Assembly: GCA_949825065.1 (NCBI GenBank)
Contig: OX463856.1
Coordinates: forward strand, 2,566,369 to 2,630,368
Direction of reading: 5' to 3'
DNA length: 64,000 nt
Source: Odontocerum albicorne
Lineage: Eukaryota > Arthropoda > Insecta > Trichoptera > Odontoceridae
The translations under genes and the position numbers were made by a program. Every line of letters starts with the position of its first letter. Position 1 is the stretch's first letter. The notes below the pieces were generated by a model, which had not been told where the DNA came from, searched no databases, and saw only the letters and a program-made list of their open reading frames with translations. Shown in pieces: positions 44,640 through 55,065 of this stretch.

Positions 44640-44930
44640 TGAAGACTGATAATTGAAAGTAGTTAGTTTTATGCACCAGATATATAAGTAGTTTTATGCA
44701 CAAGAAAAGTACACTAGTTTTATGCGTAAGGTATATAAGTTGTTTTATGCAACGCATGTGGAAATAGTTTTATGCACCAGATATATAAGAAGTTTTATGC
44801 ACCAGATATGGAAGTAGTTTTATGAACCAGATATAGAAGTACACTAGGTTTATACATCAGGTAAATAAGTAGTTTTGTGCACCAGGTATATAAGTACACT
44901 AGTTTTATGCATCAGATATATAATTTGTTT
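44640..44930. repeat. Minisatellite, about 27-32-bp units
   Basis: About nine units share agttttatgcaccagatata followed by taagt or a variant. Some carry an extra acacta insertion. It lies between two related remnants: cccttccaacaggcat (44281) and cccttccaacagccat (44945) with matching 3' sequence cgttcttgcgtatgttatt. Confidence 0.85.
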
Positions 44931-44935
44931 TAAAA

Positions 44936-45240
44936 GAGTTAAGGCCCTTCCAACAGCCATACGAGTAGTAGCTGGAAGACCCGTTCTTGCGTATGTTATT
45001 GAGAACAGTTCTTGCCAGCACACCAAAACCCCCTCTTTCTGCTCCTATATTGACGATATCTTCTGTATTGCAGGTGTGCTATATGCTTGCATAATCTCTG
45101 AGAGATTTTTCTGCGATGGTTCATTATAGTCCTATCCCGGATGTTCAAAGATGGCTTTTTTTCTAGTTGTGTGAGCTCTGGTTTCAATATTAATGTTATG
45201 ATCGGCCTGACACAGGTCTTATATTAAGTTGCTGACGGCA
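44936..45240 (-). pseudogene. LINE-B-like RT C-terminal remnant
   Basis: The minus strand starts YKTCVRPIIT and continues LEKKPSLNIRDRTIMNHRRK, similar in position to the LINE-B segment at 7780-7860 but heavily decayed. Confidence 0.45.
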
Positions 45241-45766
45241 GTCACGTCTAATCCAACTATGTTGAAAAACATAATGTTTCATGTTCCTGGTATTCGAGGC
45301 ATGTGACTATTACCCGATGTAGATTGTTATTAATAAGAACTAACCTACCAAGTGCTCTTTCTCTGTACCATGGGCTGTCCCTTTTGAATAAGGTCTCGGA
45401 TTCAACATCTCCGAAAATGTTTTTAAAGAAAGTATTTTGAGCTATGTTAGTAATAAAAGTAAGTTGTTTTGGCTAAACAAATATTTCTTGTCATGTAATT
45501 TTTATTTTCTCGCCGCTGTCTGTTATGTCTTTTTAAGCTTTGTATATTATTTTATTTTTTTCGATACTGTACATAATTTCCCTTAAGATTTGTTTGTTAT
45601 TGTGTTTAACCTGTATACCATATGTATGCTTTATAAAATAAATATATAAAAATGAATACTCCAACTTTGTTATTGATTCCCAAGTTTTTGTCTTCCCTGA
45701 TCACATCTCTTGGAAAACGTGATATTGCTGCTTCCTTATTTATTTTATCCCTCGTTTATTTATTTA
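45241..45766. other. No gene recognised
   Basis: A+T-rich. Nothing identified. Confidence 0.35.
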
Positions 45767-46885
45767 TTTAACACTTCTATTGTAAAAACAATCTGATGGG
45801 CTTATTGCCAGGCAGCCATGTCTTCCAAACAATCAAACAAAAGTAAATGAAGCAAGTTACATGGTCGCATAAAAATATTCAAATGACTATCTTTCCTACG
45901 AAATCCATGAACATATACATTTCCCTTGATCAGTAAATACAGCAAACTTAGCACGCGCACTAAACTCCACCTATATAAAGCGATCGTCAGACCGCAACTG
46001 ACATACGCCCTTCCGGTCTGGGGCCACGCGAAGAAAACAACGCTACATCACATTCAGATCATTCAAAACAAAGCCCTCCGCATAATTTTAAAAGCACCCT
46101 ACATCGTCCGTAATTCAAGACTCCACGCAGATACCAAACTACATACTATCCCCAAACATATGCGCGCTCTGGCCGAAAGGTTCTACAGCTCTATATCCCG
46201 TCATCCCAACCCAGTCATAAAAGCCTTAGATAACTACAACGCGAACACCAGTTACAGGCACACTCGTCCGAAATCAATATTGCGAAACATCCCCCCGACC
46301 CCCCCCCTCTTTAACTCTAATCATCCCCCCAAATGACCCCCCGATTGTCACTCTGAACACCCCATCATCGATAATTCCTCCGGCAGACAGTTTACCCCCA
46401 TAGGCAACCGCATTTCTCACCTTCAATAAACATTTTCTACACCTTAATATATTTATAAAAGTCACACACAATTCCCCACTCATTTACTTATCTACATATA
46501 CTATATTCATTCTTATAATTTATTCACAATTCATTTTTTTTTTCACCCATTCAATATAAAACAGTGTGTGACGACACAAATTTATGTATATTTGTATTTA
46601 ATATTATGTATATATCATCATATTTATATATGTATTTAATCGTTTATAATTTCTCATAATCATTCATAAAATCAAAACAATTACCACAAACCTATCCTTT
46701 CCCGATTCCCAAAAAGATCCAAAAATTTCCAATAAATATCTTAACAGTCAGAACTTATCCGATGAAGGAGTAAGGTGTCCTACCATCGGACCGAGACTCC
46801 GAACAAGCTATCCATCACTTGGAGATGGACAGTAAAGGACGACGTAAAAAAAGCAGAAAGGTGAACTAGAAAGGCCAATAAATAA
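45767..46885 (-). mobile_element. LINE-2fam 3' end, interrupted
   Basis: The tail and UTR are at 45767-45920 (gatgggcttattgccaggca, then aagcaagttacatggtcgca), and a distal piece is at about 46815-46885 (gatggacagtaaaggacgac, then ggccaataaataat). The sequence between them is a different LINE on the plus strand (next entry). The LINE-2fam material between the two pieces is partly missing. Confidence 0.6.
45921..46814 (+). mobile_element. Jockey-like LINE 3' end (RT C-terminus)
   Basis: The plus-strand frame from 45921 to the TGA at 46334 reads SKYSKLSTRTKLHLYKAIVR, then PQLTYALPVWGHAKKTTLHH and IQNKALRIILKAPYIVRN. This is the thumb and C-terminal segment of Jockey-clade reverse transcriptases. 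The last 30 residues are proline-rich. The 3' part (to about 46814) is A+T-rich UTR. It is 5' truncated and sits within LINE-2fam sequence. Confidence 0.78.
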
Positions 46886-47118
46886 TGTCTGATCCTTTAC
46901 TAATATTAGGTCAAATTCTAAAAATAATAACAACCGAAGCAAAAATAACTTATGCTTTCCTGTGAAATACCTCAGTTTTGTTTAGAAAATCTATTAAGTA
47001 GATATGAAAGACATTGAAATAACCGTTGAACAAACTTTTTTTCTTATACAAGTAGAAAAGTTCTTCATAGACCAGTGTGTGAAAACGGCTCAAGAAAACA
47101 ATCTAAATATACGAAGAA

Positions 47119-47226
47119 GTAAATAATTGTCAGGTACTTCGTAAATAATTGTCAGGTCCTTCGTAAATAATTGTCAGGTCCTTCGTAAATAATTGTCAGG
47201 TACTTCGAAAATAATTGTCATGTACA
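47119..47226. repeat. Five-copy tandem repeat, 22-bp unit
   Basis: The unit gtaaataattgtcaggtact (plus tc) starts at 47119, 47141, 47163 and 47185, with a degenerate fifth copy at 47207. Two alleles of the unit occur (gtact and gtcct). Confidence 0.9.
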
Positions 47227-47429
47227 TTAAAATTTTTATCTTTTTCAAATGCTTGACGATTAGAAAATAAGCATTCTCAAATAAAAGCAAGATGTGCAAA
47301 AATGTAATATATAGTGACAAAATGTGCCGCTTTTCAGTACAACGTGTATGTTATTTCTTTAATTATTTGAAATTAGCGCTGATATAAAGAATAAAAACTT
47401 TCTTGGATTTTTTTCATATTTATACAGAT

Positions 47430-47880
47430 GGGTCCAAAATGAAGAAATCTGATTCTTATGAAGTGGCAGTTTATATTCCGGAAACAGACACAAAAGCACT
47501 TTTTAAGCTCTCTCCCCATTCTTCAGTATTTACGACTGAATATGTGGCAATAAAGGAAGCTTTTTAAAAGTGCGAGCTTTTAAAATTTTCAAAAAAATTT
47601 CTTCGCTGATTTAGTGATATTGATTATGTATCAGGCAATTGTTTAAATAGTTCTTGCAAATAAATTATCTGTTCTATCAATATAAAATTATTTCCATTGA
47701 TGTCAAATAACATAGAAATTTATATTCCTCGAATTCCTTAACGCGTTGTTATCACTGGTTATGAATGAGCTGATACGAGTACTTTGGCAAGGAAAGGATG
47801 TTTAGCGGGTCATTCTCGACCTGATTTGGCTCAGCCATTAAATGATCTCTTTTTAAACGATAATTGGCACTGATAGGCGT
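47430..47880 (+). pseudogene. LINE RNase H domain remnant (I/R1/Jockey group)
   Basis: The plus strand reads IYTDGSKMKKSDSYEVAVYI, then HSSVFTTEYVAIKEAF and a stop. YTDGSK and the glutamate of TTEYVAIKEA match the first two catalytic positions of LINE-encoded RNase H. Further along, decayed text FSDID, then RVVITGYE and ADTSTLARKG, resembles the later D and H-x-G-x-x-G-N-E-x-A-D motifs. No RT is attached. It is a different lineage from the other LINEs in the window. Confidence 0.6.
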
Positions 47881-47944
47881 TGGATTTAGATATAACTTGT
47901 ATTAACAAAGGCTCTAGCTTTTTTTTAAATTATGGTTTAATATA

Positions 47945-48400
47945 AAAGCGTGGTTGTTATTGCGACAGGAGTTTGAGTGCTTGGGCTTGCAAGAAGAATG
48001 ACTTGTGGAAGAGGTTTGTGCGAGCTCTTGAGTGTGGTGCTTTTTGTTGTTTTATATTTTTCTATAAATATTTTTTTTTTGCTTTATGATTGTGTGTGGT
48101 ATATTGTGGGATGAATATTTTTGGTCTTTCTGGAGTGATGATGTGTGAGGAGTTTAATTTCGCGTGATGTTTCCAGTTGTAATTGAGTATCACTATTTGT
48201 CAGGTTGATGAGAACGTGCAACGGGTTTTTTTTTGTGTAATCAAAAATCGGAAGGAAGTATCGATTTATTTTTTCATGCTAAATATCCTCAGTGAGATAC
48301 ATACAAAAGTACCAAAAGTGCCTAGTTTACTGGGGATACGACAAATGAAAGGCAACAAACCCAGATCCATGAAAATTGTATGTCCAAATTTTAAATCTAA
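47945..48400 (+). mobile_element. LINE-1fam 3' end, copy C (cut off by the inverted-repeat arm)
   Basis: Starts at aaaagcgtggttgttattgc (ORF C-terminus) and runs through the 3' UTR (gtgagatacatacaaaagta, aaacccagatccatgaaaat) to tgtatgtccaaatt at about 48400. Homology then stops about 6 nt before the expected cctgttgttttttcg block. That missing block is found inverted at 56376-56424, next to the right arm. An insertion relative to copy A (tttaatttcgcgtgatgttt) lies near 48157. Confidence 0.8.
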
Positions 48401-48449
48401 AATCCACTTTTAAATCTAAAATCCACTAAATTTAAAATCCACTAAAGTA
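48401..48449. repeat. Short triplicated filler at a breakpoint
   Basis: The motif tttaaatctaaaatccact occurs twice, followed by a third variant (aatttaaaatccactaaag) whose last part is the first 18 bp of the left inverted-repeat arm. It looks like templated filler at a rearrangement junction. Confidence 0.7.
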
Positions 48450-48493
48450 ATACAGCCTTTTGAGCTTAATTCCTTAATAACAATCAATATACA

Positions 48494-48712
48494 AGTACCC
48501 GGCGATAAGTAATACACATCGGGCTTAAAAGAGACGGTCGGCCATAATCGGCTTTGTAGAGCATCGTCTCCGTAATTAATACAAGTGTTCGGTCGCGATT
48601 TGTCAGTCGTTGTCAAGCGACAGAGGCGACGCTCTAGCAAGCCGAAGTTACACAGTTACACGCCGACAGTCTCTTACTTAAGCCCGGTGTGTATTACTTA
48701 CCGCCGGGTACT
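48494..48712. mobile_element. Palindromic MITE in left arm
   Basis: Terminal repeats of about 50 bp: agtacccggcgataagtaat at the left and the complement of attacttaccgccgggtact at the right, extending through cgggctta and gagac-ggtcggc. It is 219 bp, with no coding capacity beyond short shadow frames. Confidence 0.75.
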
Positions 48713-49038
48713 GTGTAACTTTAATAATTGTGTTCTTGTTTTTTTTAATATTTTTACTACTACATGGCGTACATATTTTTAATACTACATTTTTTTAATA
48801 CTACATGGCGTCATATTGTGTGTATGTTCTTGTTTTTTTATAACACATTGTATAAATTATAAATGTTTTTAAATTTATAAATTTTACTATACCATCGTGT
48901 AGTTTTGTAGCCCCTCTCGCTTAAATTATGATTTTTTATAATTGTTTATCGTTGAAATTGACCGTAAAGGAATCGTTGTCTATAAAAATAATAATAAATG
49001 GATATTTTATATAGCACTGTTTAGAAAACCAACTCTCT
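48713..49038. other. A+T-rich arm interior with a small repeat
   Basis: The motif tactacatggcgt occurs twice near 48760-48812 within T-rich sequence. Nothing coding. Confidence 0.4.
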
Positions 49039-49654
49039 TGAGCCTTCCCCTTCCTGTCCTAAAAAAATCCACCCGTTCTGGTGCTGTGTATTCAATACAC
49101 ATGTAAAAATGAGCGATTTAAAATCGGAAAAATAAAAATATTCATAGCCAATCGCTTAAATTAATTAAATTTGAAGTCAAAAGAGATAATAATTGAAATT
49201 TAATTATGAAAACATGAAAAAAAAAACATTGGATGACGTTCACAAAATGGGCGAAGCGACTACCTCGAACGAAAGCCCGCTGGTTACTGAGCGAAAGAAG
49301 CGAGCGAACTGAGATTCTATTGTTTACATTCCCATATACCGAAGAAGAGTGAGAGTGAGACGTGAATAGCGTCGCTTCCTCAATCATAGCGGTTTTTTAG
49401 AATGAATATACCTACGTCACACACTGGCACACGTTTGATTGTATTGGTGAATTTATTCCCGATTTTCACAAAATATCTCTGATGTGGCCGATAAGTGCTA
49501 ATTAATATTAATATTATTTTTTTCATTCAATGCGTAAATGTATCACGGAGGAATACCTAAAATCTGAACCCAGTATTTATTATATTTATAGAGATATTAA
49601 AGTGTTTAGAAGCAATGTGTACTGGTTACACATCACAGGGAAGGAAGGGTTAAG
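49039..49654. mobile_element. TTAA piggyBac-like MITE in left arm
   Basis: The right end is catcacagggaaggaagg with TTAA at 49651-49654. The left end is ccttccccttcctgtcct, where the target site is mutated. The interior matches the 34318 copy in inverse orientation. Confidence 0.78.
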
Positions 49655-49747
49655 GGCTCTTTACCTAAGGACTCAAACACACTGTTATTCACACATTAAA
49701 AATATTTTAAAATAAATAGATTTAGGTGTAGTATTATGCATATACTA

Positions 49748-50668
49748 CATTGATCAAAAAGTTTTAGGACTTTATTGATAAAATAAAAAATACAAGTTTA
49801 TTCATCAAAATCGATATGGCCCCCTTCAAAGTACTCCGCATCGACTGCAACGCAATTACGCCAGCGCTCGATCCAATCCTCGAAACACCGCTGGTACTCA
49901 ATTTTCGGTATGTCCATCAGAGCCGTCTTCGATTTTTTCATGACATCCTCTCGGGTGCTGTAATGCGTTCCGCGAAGCGGTTTTTTAAGTCGGTTGAACG
50001 GTAAAAAGTCGCAGGGAGCCAGATCAGGTGAATTTGAAGGCTGCTGGATAGTATTCGTGTTGTTTTTGGTCAAAAACTCACGGAAATCATGTCTTTCGCG
50101 ATTTCAACGCGGTCCTTTTTTTGCATGAAATTGAGGTTTTTCGGCACCAGTTTTACAACGACACGTCGGTGGCCCAAATCACTAACTAAAATGTCTTGAG
50201 CGGATCCATAAGTCCATAAGATCCGTAATTTTTCTGCCAGCTCTTTGATGGTCAATTTGCGGTTTTCAGCCAACATTTTTTTGATTTTATCGATGTTTTC
50301 ATCGGTTTACGACGTCGACGGCCTGCCACTACGTTCGTCATTCTCGACCGACTCACAACCACTACTGAAGCGTTCGTGCCACCGAAAAACACTTCTCCAA
50401 TGTTTCCAAGGTCTGCGGACCGTTAAATTCGTTTTTCACATAAAATTTAATGCAAACTCGTTGATGCCATTTTCAAACTTTGAAAAAAATCGAAAACACG
50501 CACAAAGGTAGATGTACTCAGTACAGCGTAACTTTTACAAATGTCAAGCTATGACGCTGAAATTTGGAGAAAAGTGTCAATGACAGATGTGGTAACCTAA
50601 CAAAATAATTCCAATGGGGTGACTGACAGCGCCACACGGTGGCCGGTCCTAAAACTTTTTGATCAAGG
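49748..50668 (-). mobile_element. Internally deleted mariner with both TIRs
   Basis: The TIRs cattgatcaaaaagttttag and the complement of aaaactttttgatcaagg are flanked by TA at 49746-49747 and 50669-50670. The minus strand encodes NRKLTIKELAEKLRILWTYG, then VPKNLNFMQKKDRVEIAKDM, and jumps directly to LTKNNTNTIQQPSNSPDLAP and CFEDWIERWRNCVAVDAEYF. So about 350 bp of catalytic core (first two aspartates) has been deleted, while the D of SPDLAPCD remains. It is 921 bp against about 1.3 kb for a complete mariner. Confidence 0.88.
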
Positions 50669-50670
50669 TA

Positions 50671-51435
50671 GTATGCAGCATTCATATATCATAATTTTGA
50701 TAAGAACTCGCAAAAAGGATTGTTGTCAAATGCTTCCTAAAGCTGCATACGCCACGCATATCTCGAACACTAAGAGGTTTACTATTCGATGCCACATCAC
50801 CAGCGACAAATAAAAAATTCAATAAAAAAATATTTTTCAAGTTTTTCATAACTCATTCTCTCGATATGTTCCAACTATGTATCATATTATTTCGTTTTAA
50901 ACTCTACTTATAATATCCGATTCTAATAAACAGATATCCCTGATGACAAAAATGACTAACCTAAATAGCCGCTGTTAGATTTCTCAATACCGGAAGAGGA
51001 TAAAGCTTGAAGCTGTTTCAACGAAAGTAGATCGCCTTTGGTATACGGAATGAAATGTTTTTTTTTGTCGTAACGAAATAAGCGAAATTTATTTCAAGTC
51101 GTATTATTTTTATAAGCTCTTCCTGACAATGCTGAAAAGCCTCTGTTTTTTTTTAAGAGTAACAATTTTCTAAATATTTTCCAGTTCATTTAACAAATAT
51201 AAAGAAAATTTCTTTTATCAATGGAAAACGAAAATTTTCATCAAATAAGCTGACAAGAAATAAATTATAAAGTAGGGCACAAAAACAAGGAAAACTGTAT
51301 CAACTTGAAATTCTCAAAATTACTGAAACAACTTCAATGGAATATACTTTAATCAATTTAATTAGAGTTAAAATCATCCTCCATATACCTCACTTAAACT
51401 GGTTCGACCCAATTACATAGAAAAGCTAAAATATA
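50671..51435. other. Spacer of the inverted repeat, left part
   Basis: A+T-rich DNA between two mariner elements, with no recognised repeat or coding frame. Confidence 0.4.
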
Positions 51436-52693
51436 AATATTAGGTCCTTACATATGAAATTGGCGTTTTGCCGTACTGGCAACTTTGATCTCAAATATCT
51501 TCTCTTTGGTTAGGAATTCCAAATTTATACAGCTATTTACTCAAGTATTTGTGTTTCGAAAATTATAATTCATTTGTTTTTTCCTCAATTGTTTTTTTTC
51601 TTTGCGTCACTCAGTTTACAAAATGGAAAACTTGAAATATCGCGTTATTTACGAGTACGGGTTCCACCGTGGCACCAGTGCTGCAGAAACGGCTCGAAGG
51701 ATTAATGATGTGTATGGCGACGGTGCCGCAAAAGAAAACACAGTGCGTTTTTGGTTCCAACGTTTTCGTTCTGAAAATTTCGACCTGCAGAACAAGCCCC
51801 GTGGAGAAAGTTGATAATGAAGAATTGAAGGCTATTGTGGAAGCGGATCCATCGCAAACCACGTCCGAGTTAGCTGCAGGCTGCGGTGTTAGTGATAAAA
51901 CTGCTTTAATCCACTTGAAGCAAATTGGGAAGGTGAAAAAGCTTGAAAGGTGGGTACCTCACGAATTGAGTGAAGCAAATCAACAAACGCGCGTTGACTG
52001 CTGCGTTGCATTACTCAACCGGCACAATAATGAAGGGATTTTGAATCGAATCATTACCTGTGATGAAAAGTGGATCCTGTATGATAATCAGAAGCGCTCA
52101 TCGCAATGGCTGAACCATGCCCCAAGCGAAAATTGACTCCAAAAAAGTTACTTGTGAGCGTTTGGTGGACTAGTGCTGGTGTCGTTCACTACAGCTTTCT
52201 TAAATCTGGCCAGACGATTACGGCAGATGTCTATTGTCAGCAACTGCAAACCATGATGGAAAAGCTAGCTGCTAAACAACCGAGGCTGGTTAATCGCTCT
52301 AGGCCACTGCTGCTTCATGATAACGCTAGACCACACACTGCACAACAGACGGCTACCAAATTAGAAGAGCTTCAATTGGAATGTCTAAGACATCCACCGT
52401 ACTCTCCGGACCTTGCCCCAACAGATTACTATTTTTTTCGAAATTTGGATAACTTCTTGCAAGGGAAAAAATTCAACTCCAATGGGGCAGTCCAAACCGA
52501 CTTCAAAGATTTTATTGATTCCCGTCCGAATGGTTTTTTTAGTAAAGGGATCGATGAACTACCTATGAGATGGCAAAAGTGCATAGATAGCAATGGTACA
52601 TACTTTGATTAAATAAATATATTATATTAAAAAAAATCAACTTTATGTTCCTCCCAAACAAAACGCCAATTTCATATGTAAGGACCTAATATT
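51436..52693 (+). mobile_element. Nearly complete mariner element
   Basis: Exact inverted ends: aatattaggtccttacatat ... at 51436 and the complement ending ...ctaatatt at 52693, extending through gaaattggcgttttg. TA flanks are present at 51434-51435 and 52694-52695. Because the ends read tattagg, the true target TA could also be the inner pair at 51438-51439 / 52690-52691. Length is about 1.25 kb, normal for mariner. One transposase gene fills it (next entry). Confidence 0.92.
51623..52612 (+). pseudogene. Mariner transposase, broken by two small deletions
   Basis: Starting MENLKYRVIYEYGFHRGTSA, it holds the N-terminal helix-turn-helix pair, then IITCDEKWILYDN with the first catalytic aspartate, LLLHDNARPHTAQQTATKLE with the second, and YSPDLAPTDYYFFRN with the third. 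I count 34 residues between the second and third aspartates (D,D34D), diagnostic of mariner. The frame shifts near 51800 (after LQNKPRGE) and again near 52110 (at QWLN). Both are small deletions, each losing a few residues. All three aspartates survive, but no single frame gives a full protein. It ends at a TAA, 52610-52612. Confidence 0.9.
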
Positions 52694-52695
52694 TA

Positions 52696-53135
52696 CGGTA
52701 GTATGAAAAAAAACAGATGCGTGACTCTCGCGCGGTAGAAGGGATACTTCTTAGTTCCTAGAAAAAGTTGATTTTATGCATTGCTTTTTATTATAATTAT
52801 CTATTAAATATAAATTATATATTCAATAAATATTAAATAAAATAAAATAATTAAATATAAAATAAAATTACTAATTATTAAATATATTAATATTAAAATA
52901 ATATATAACAAAAAAAAATTATTTTTTATTTTTAATTATAAATAATAATTATAAATTTAAATAATAATATAATACCATTAATAATATTAAAATGATATAA
53001 ATTATTATTAATAATGAATAATAATTAATATTAAAATAGTTAATAATAATTTATTAATAAATAAAATATTTAAAGATAATAAATAATAATCTAATAATAA
53101 TAAAACAAAATAATATAAAACACCGTTTCCCTTTT
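52696..53135. other. Very A+T-rich low-complexity tract
   Basis: From about 52790 to 53120 the sequence is nearly all A and T in degenerate taat/aataat patterns. No coding. Confidence 0.8.
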
Positions 53136-53284
53136 CGTGACGTTCAGGCCAATTTGCCCTACAGCGCCAATAGAAGTTTCACTTCAATAAGTATTAAAAA
53201 ATAACTGTACTGTCAAAACAACTATCTCCCATTATATTATGTATAGTTAAGGCAATTATACTGTAAAGATTCAAATACATTATA

Positions 53285-53482
53285 ATTTGTTTAATAAAAC
53301 ACTGTTTTTTTCACTTAACGTACTGGTACTACCCTAACTGCATTATCTTTGGTTTGTGCTCCCCTGATGATGAGGTGAAAGCCTTGAAACCGGCAGAGTT
53401 ATACTGTTATTTAAAGTAGAATATACAGTGTTGGACTAAACAAATGACAGTGTATTTAAACCGCAGCAGTGTTAACTTCTAA
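53285..53482. mobile_element. Palindromic-end MITE (cactgtttattcc family), copy 3
   Basis: The left end aataaaacactgttttttt is followed by cacttaacgtactggta. Inside are tgtgctcccctgatgatgag and gaaagccttgaaaccgg. The right end is agtgttggactaaacaaatg, continuing gtgtatttaaaccgc. Confidence 0.6.
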
Positions 53483-53794
53483 ACGAGTATGATCGTACGG
53501 CGTACGGCGAGCGAATTTTCACCTTACGAGAGTAAGGACGTACATGGTACGTCCAATGTTTTTATTCCCGAATACATAAATTTATCCATAAAACGGGCAA
53601 GGTTCAAATGTCTTTATCTATTCAATTATTTTGTATATGGAGGCCGCAATTACGTTATTTATATTGCTTACTAAATCATTTTTTTTATTTTACTTACGAG
53701 TACAAAATCTCGCTCGCTTATAACAACAAATAACATACGTTTATGTTACTTTTATGTATTTTCTTTTAGCCACGGGAGGACAAACAATTAATTC

Positions 53795-53900
53795 TTGTGC
53801 TTCTCTGATGACGAGGTGAAAAACTTGAAACCGGTAGGGTTATACCGTTTTACAAAGTGGAATAAACAATTTTCGACTAAATTACAATATCTCTCATTAC
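53795..53900. mobile_element. Palindromic MITE family, right-end fragment
   Basis: Contains tgcttctctgatgacgaggt, cttgaaaccggtagggttat and caaagtggaataaacaattt, the right half of the family. The left half is not seen. Confidence 0.5.
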
Positions 53901-54097
53901 TTACTAAGTTCAGTATGCTGTCTTTAAAAAGATTTTCTAAAATGTTAAATATATCAATATCCGAGACCTCATTCAAAAGAAACAGCCCGCATAATACAAG
54001 AAAAGCGCATGACAACTTGTTGTTGTTCTACTAAGAACCAGTTCTAATAAAATAAATTTATATATCTGAAATAGTTATCAGGAAAAAAAAAATTATT

Positions 54098-54165
54098 ATG
54101 GCTCCGTAGCTTAGTTGGTAACATACCAGTTTTCTAGACTAGGAGTTTGAAATCTGATGTCTTCT
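54098..54165 (+). mobile_element. tRNA-like SINE head
   Basis: ggctccgtagcttagttggt matches a tRNA D-arm/A box. A poor B-box-like gagtttgaaatctgatg follows. The variable and T arms do not pair well, so it is not a functional tRNA. Confidence 0.4.
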
Positions 54166-54169
54166 ATTC

Positions 54170-54420
54170 CCCAATTTCTCACTTTTTCTTCTCTTATTGT
54201 ATGGACAATTTATGTAAATTTTTCATCAACAATTCTTTCTACGTTACCGAACCATCTCAATGCTATTTTATTCATCTAAAGTACTGTATCTTCTTTCAGT
54301 CCACACTCTTTCATAATGTTCTCATTCCTTATTTTGTCATATTTTATTTTTCAAAACATTCTTCAAAACACTCTCCTGTGTATATATTTCACCCTACTTT
54401 GAACATCGTTTAGCCACGTG
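54170..54420 (-). pseudogene. LINE-4 C-terminal remnant
   Basis: The minus strand reads IRNENIMKECGLKEDTVL, then IALRWFGNVERIVDEKFT, the post-RT region of LINE-4. It has one stop. The plus-strand open frame is its shadow. Confidence 0.55.
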
Positions 54421-54699
54421 GTTGAATAAAAGAAGGAATGAATTTTACAATAAAAATCTGAATCTAGTCGCCATACATATAGAAAAAAGCGTGTTTTAAT
54501 TTATTTTAACAAGTTGAATCTGAATAGGTTTAAAATTGACTAAACTTTCAGAGTAGTGTAGCGATAGGTAAAACAATCAATGAGGAATTTAAAATATACA
54601 CTTGAACCTAACAGTATCAACATCTGCTAAGGTGATAGTTCACAACAATATTTTAGTACCAACTTTCATGTTTATGAAGGAATATTGACGGATAAAACG

Positions 54700-55065
54700 A
54701 ATAAAAGGGGCCAAACCAATACATAAAAATGTATTGACTGAAAAAGTTTATGAGTTGATGAAGTTTGATAGAATGTAGAGTAAAGTGAATAATGTGAACT
54801 CAAAGTTGATGTGTTGAGTAAGATGAAGAAGAGGGTGTGTAGAATTAAGGGATGAAGAAATACTAAAAAAGAAATATTCAGAGCAAATGTGAGTTAACAG
54901 TGTAGTAGAGGAAGACCAAGGAAAGTATATATGGATTAAGTTTATGAAATTTTGAAAGAAGAACTTTTAAAAGTTAAAGTAAAAGTAGGAACTGCTGGAT
55001 GAAAAGGTGTATGGATATAGATGAGGTATGTGTTTTGAGATGGAAATATTTAGGCTTTGTGTAAT
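54700..55065 (+). pseudogene. LINE-4 C-terminal remnant, heavily decayed
   Basis: Pieces such as gtagtagaggaagaccaagg and gtgtatggatatagatgagg match the LINE-4 3' coding order seen at 37490-37610. No open frame remains. Confidence 0.45.

Larger units (their letters stand above)
48432..50369. repeat. Left arm of a 1,938-bp inverted repeat
   Basis: The arm is the reverse complement of 56425-58362 at equal length, with only scattered substitutions (for example near 49700 and 50155). It contains a palindromic MITE, a TTAA MITE and most of a deleted mariner, which continues uncut past the inner edge at 50369. Confidence 0.93.

Noticed and set aside
47119..47226. CRISPR array
   Set aside because: The 22-bp units are contiguous with no spacers, and the sequence is eukaryotic. 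It is a plain tandem repeat.
53355..53395. Hammerhead ribozyme (ctgatgatgag ... cttgaaac)
   Set aside because: A ctgatga box and a gaaa box are present, but helix II between them cannot form without mismatches next to both boxes. The copies at 33080 and 53802 do not show compensating changes.
9182..54015. Shared IFNILENLF peptide at 9182 and 53940
   Set aside because: Only a short A+T-rich stretch is shared, and the flanks do not align. It is most likely a scrap of a common repeat or chance.
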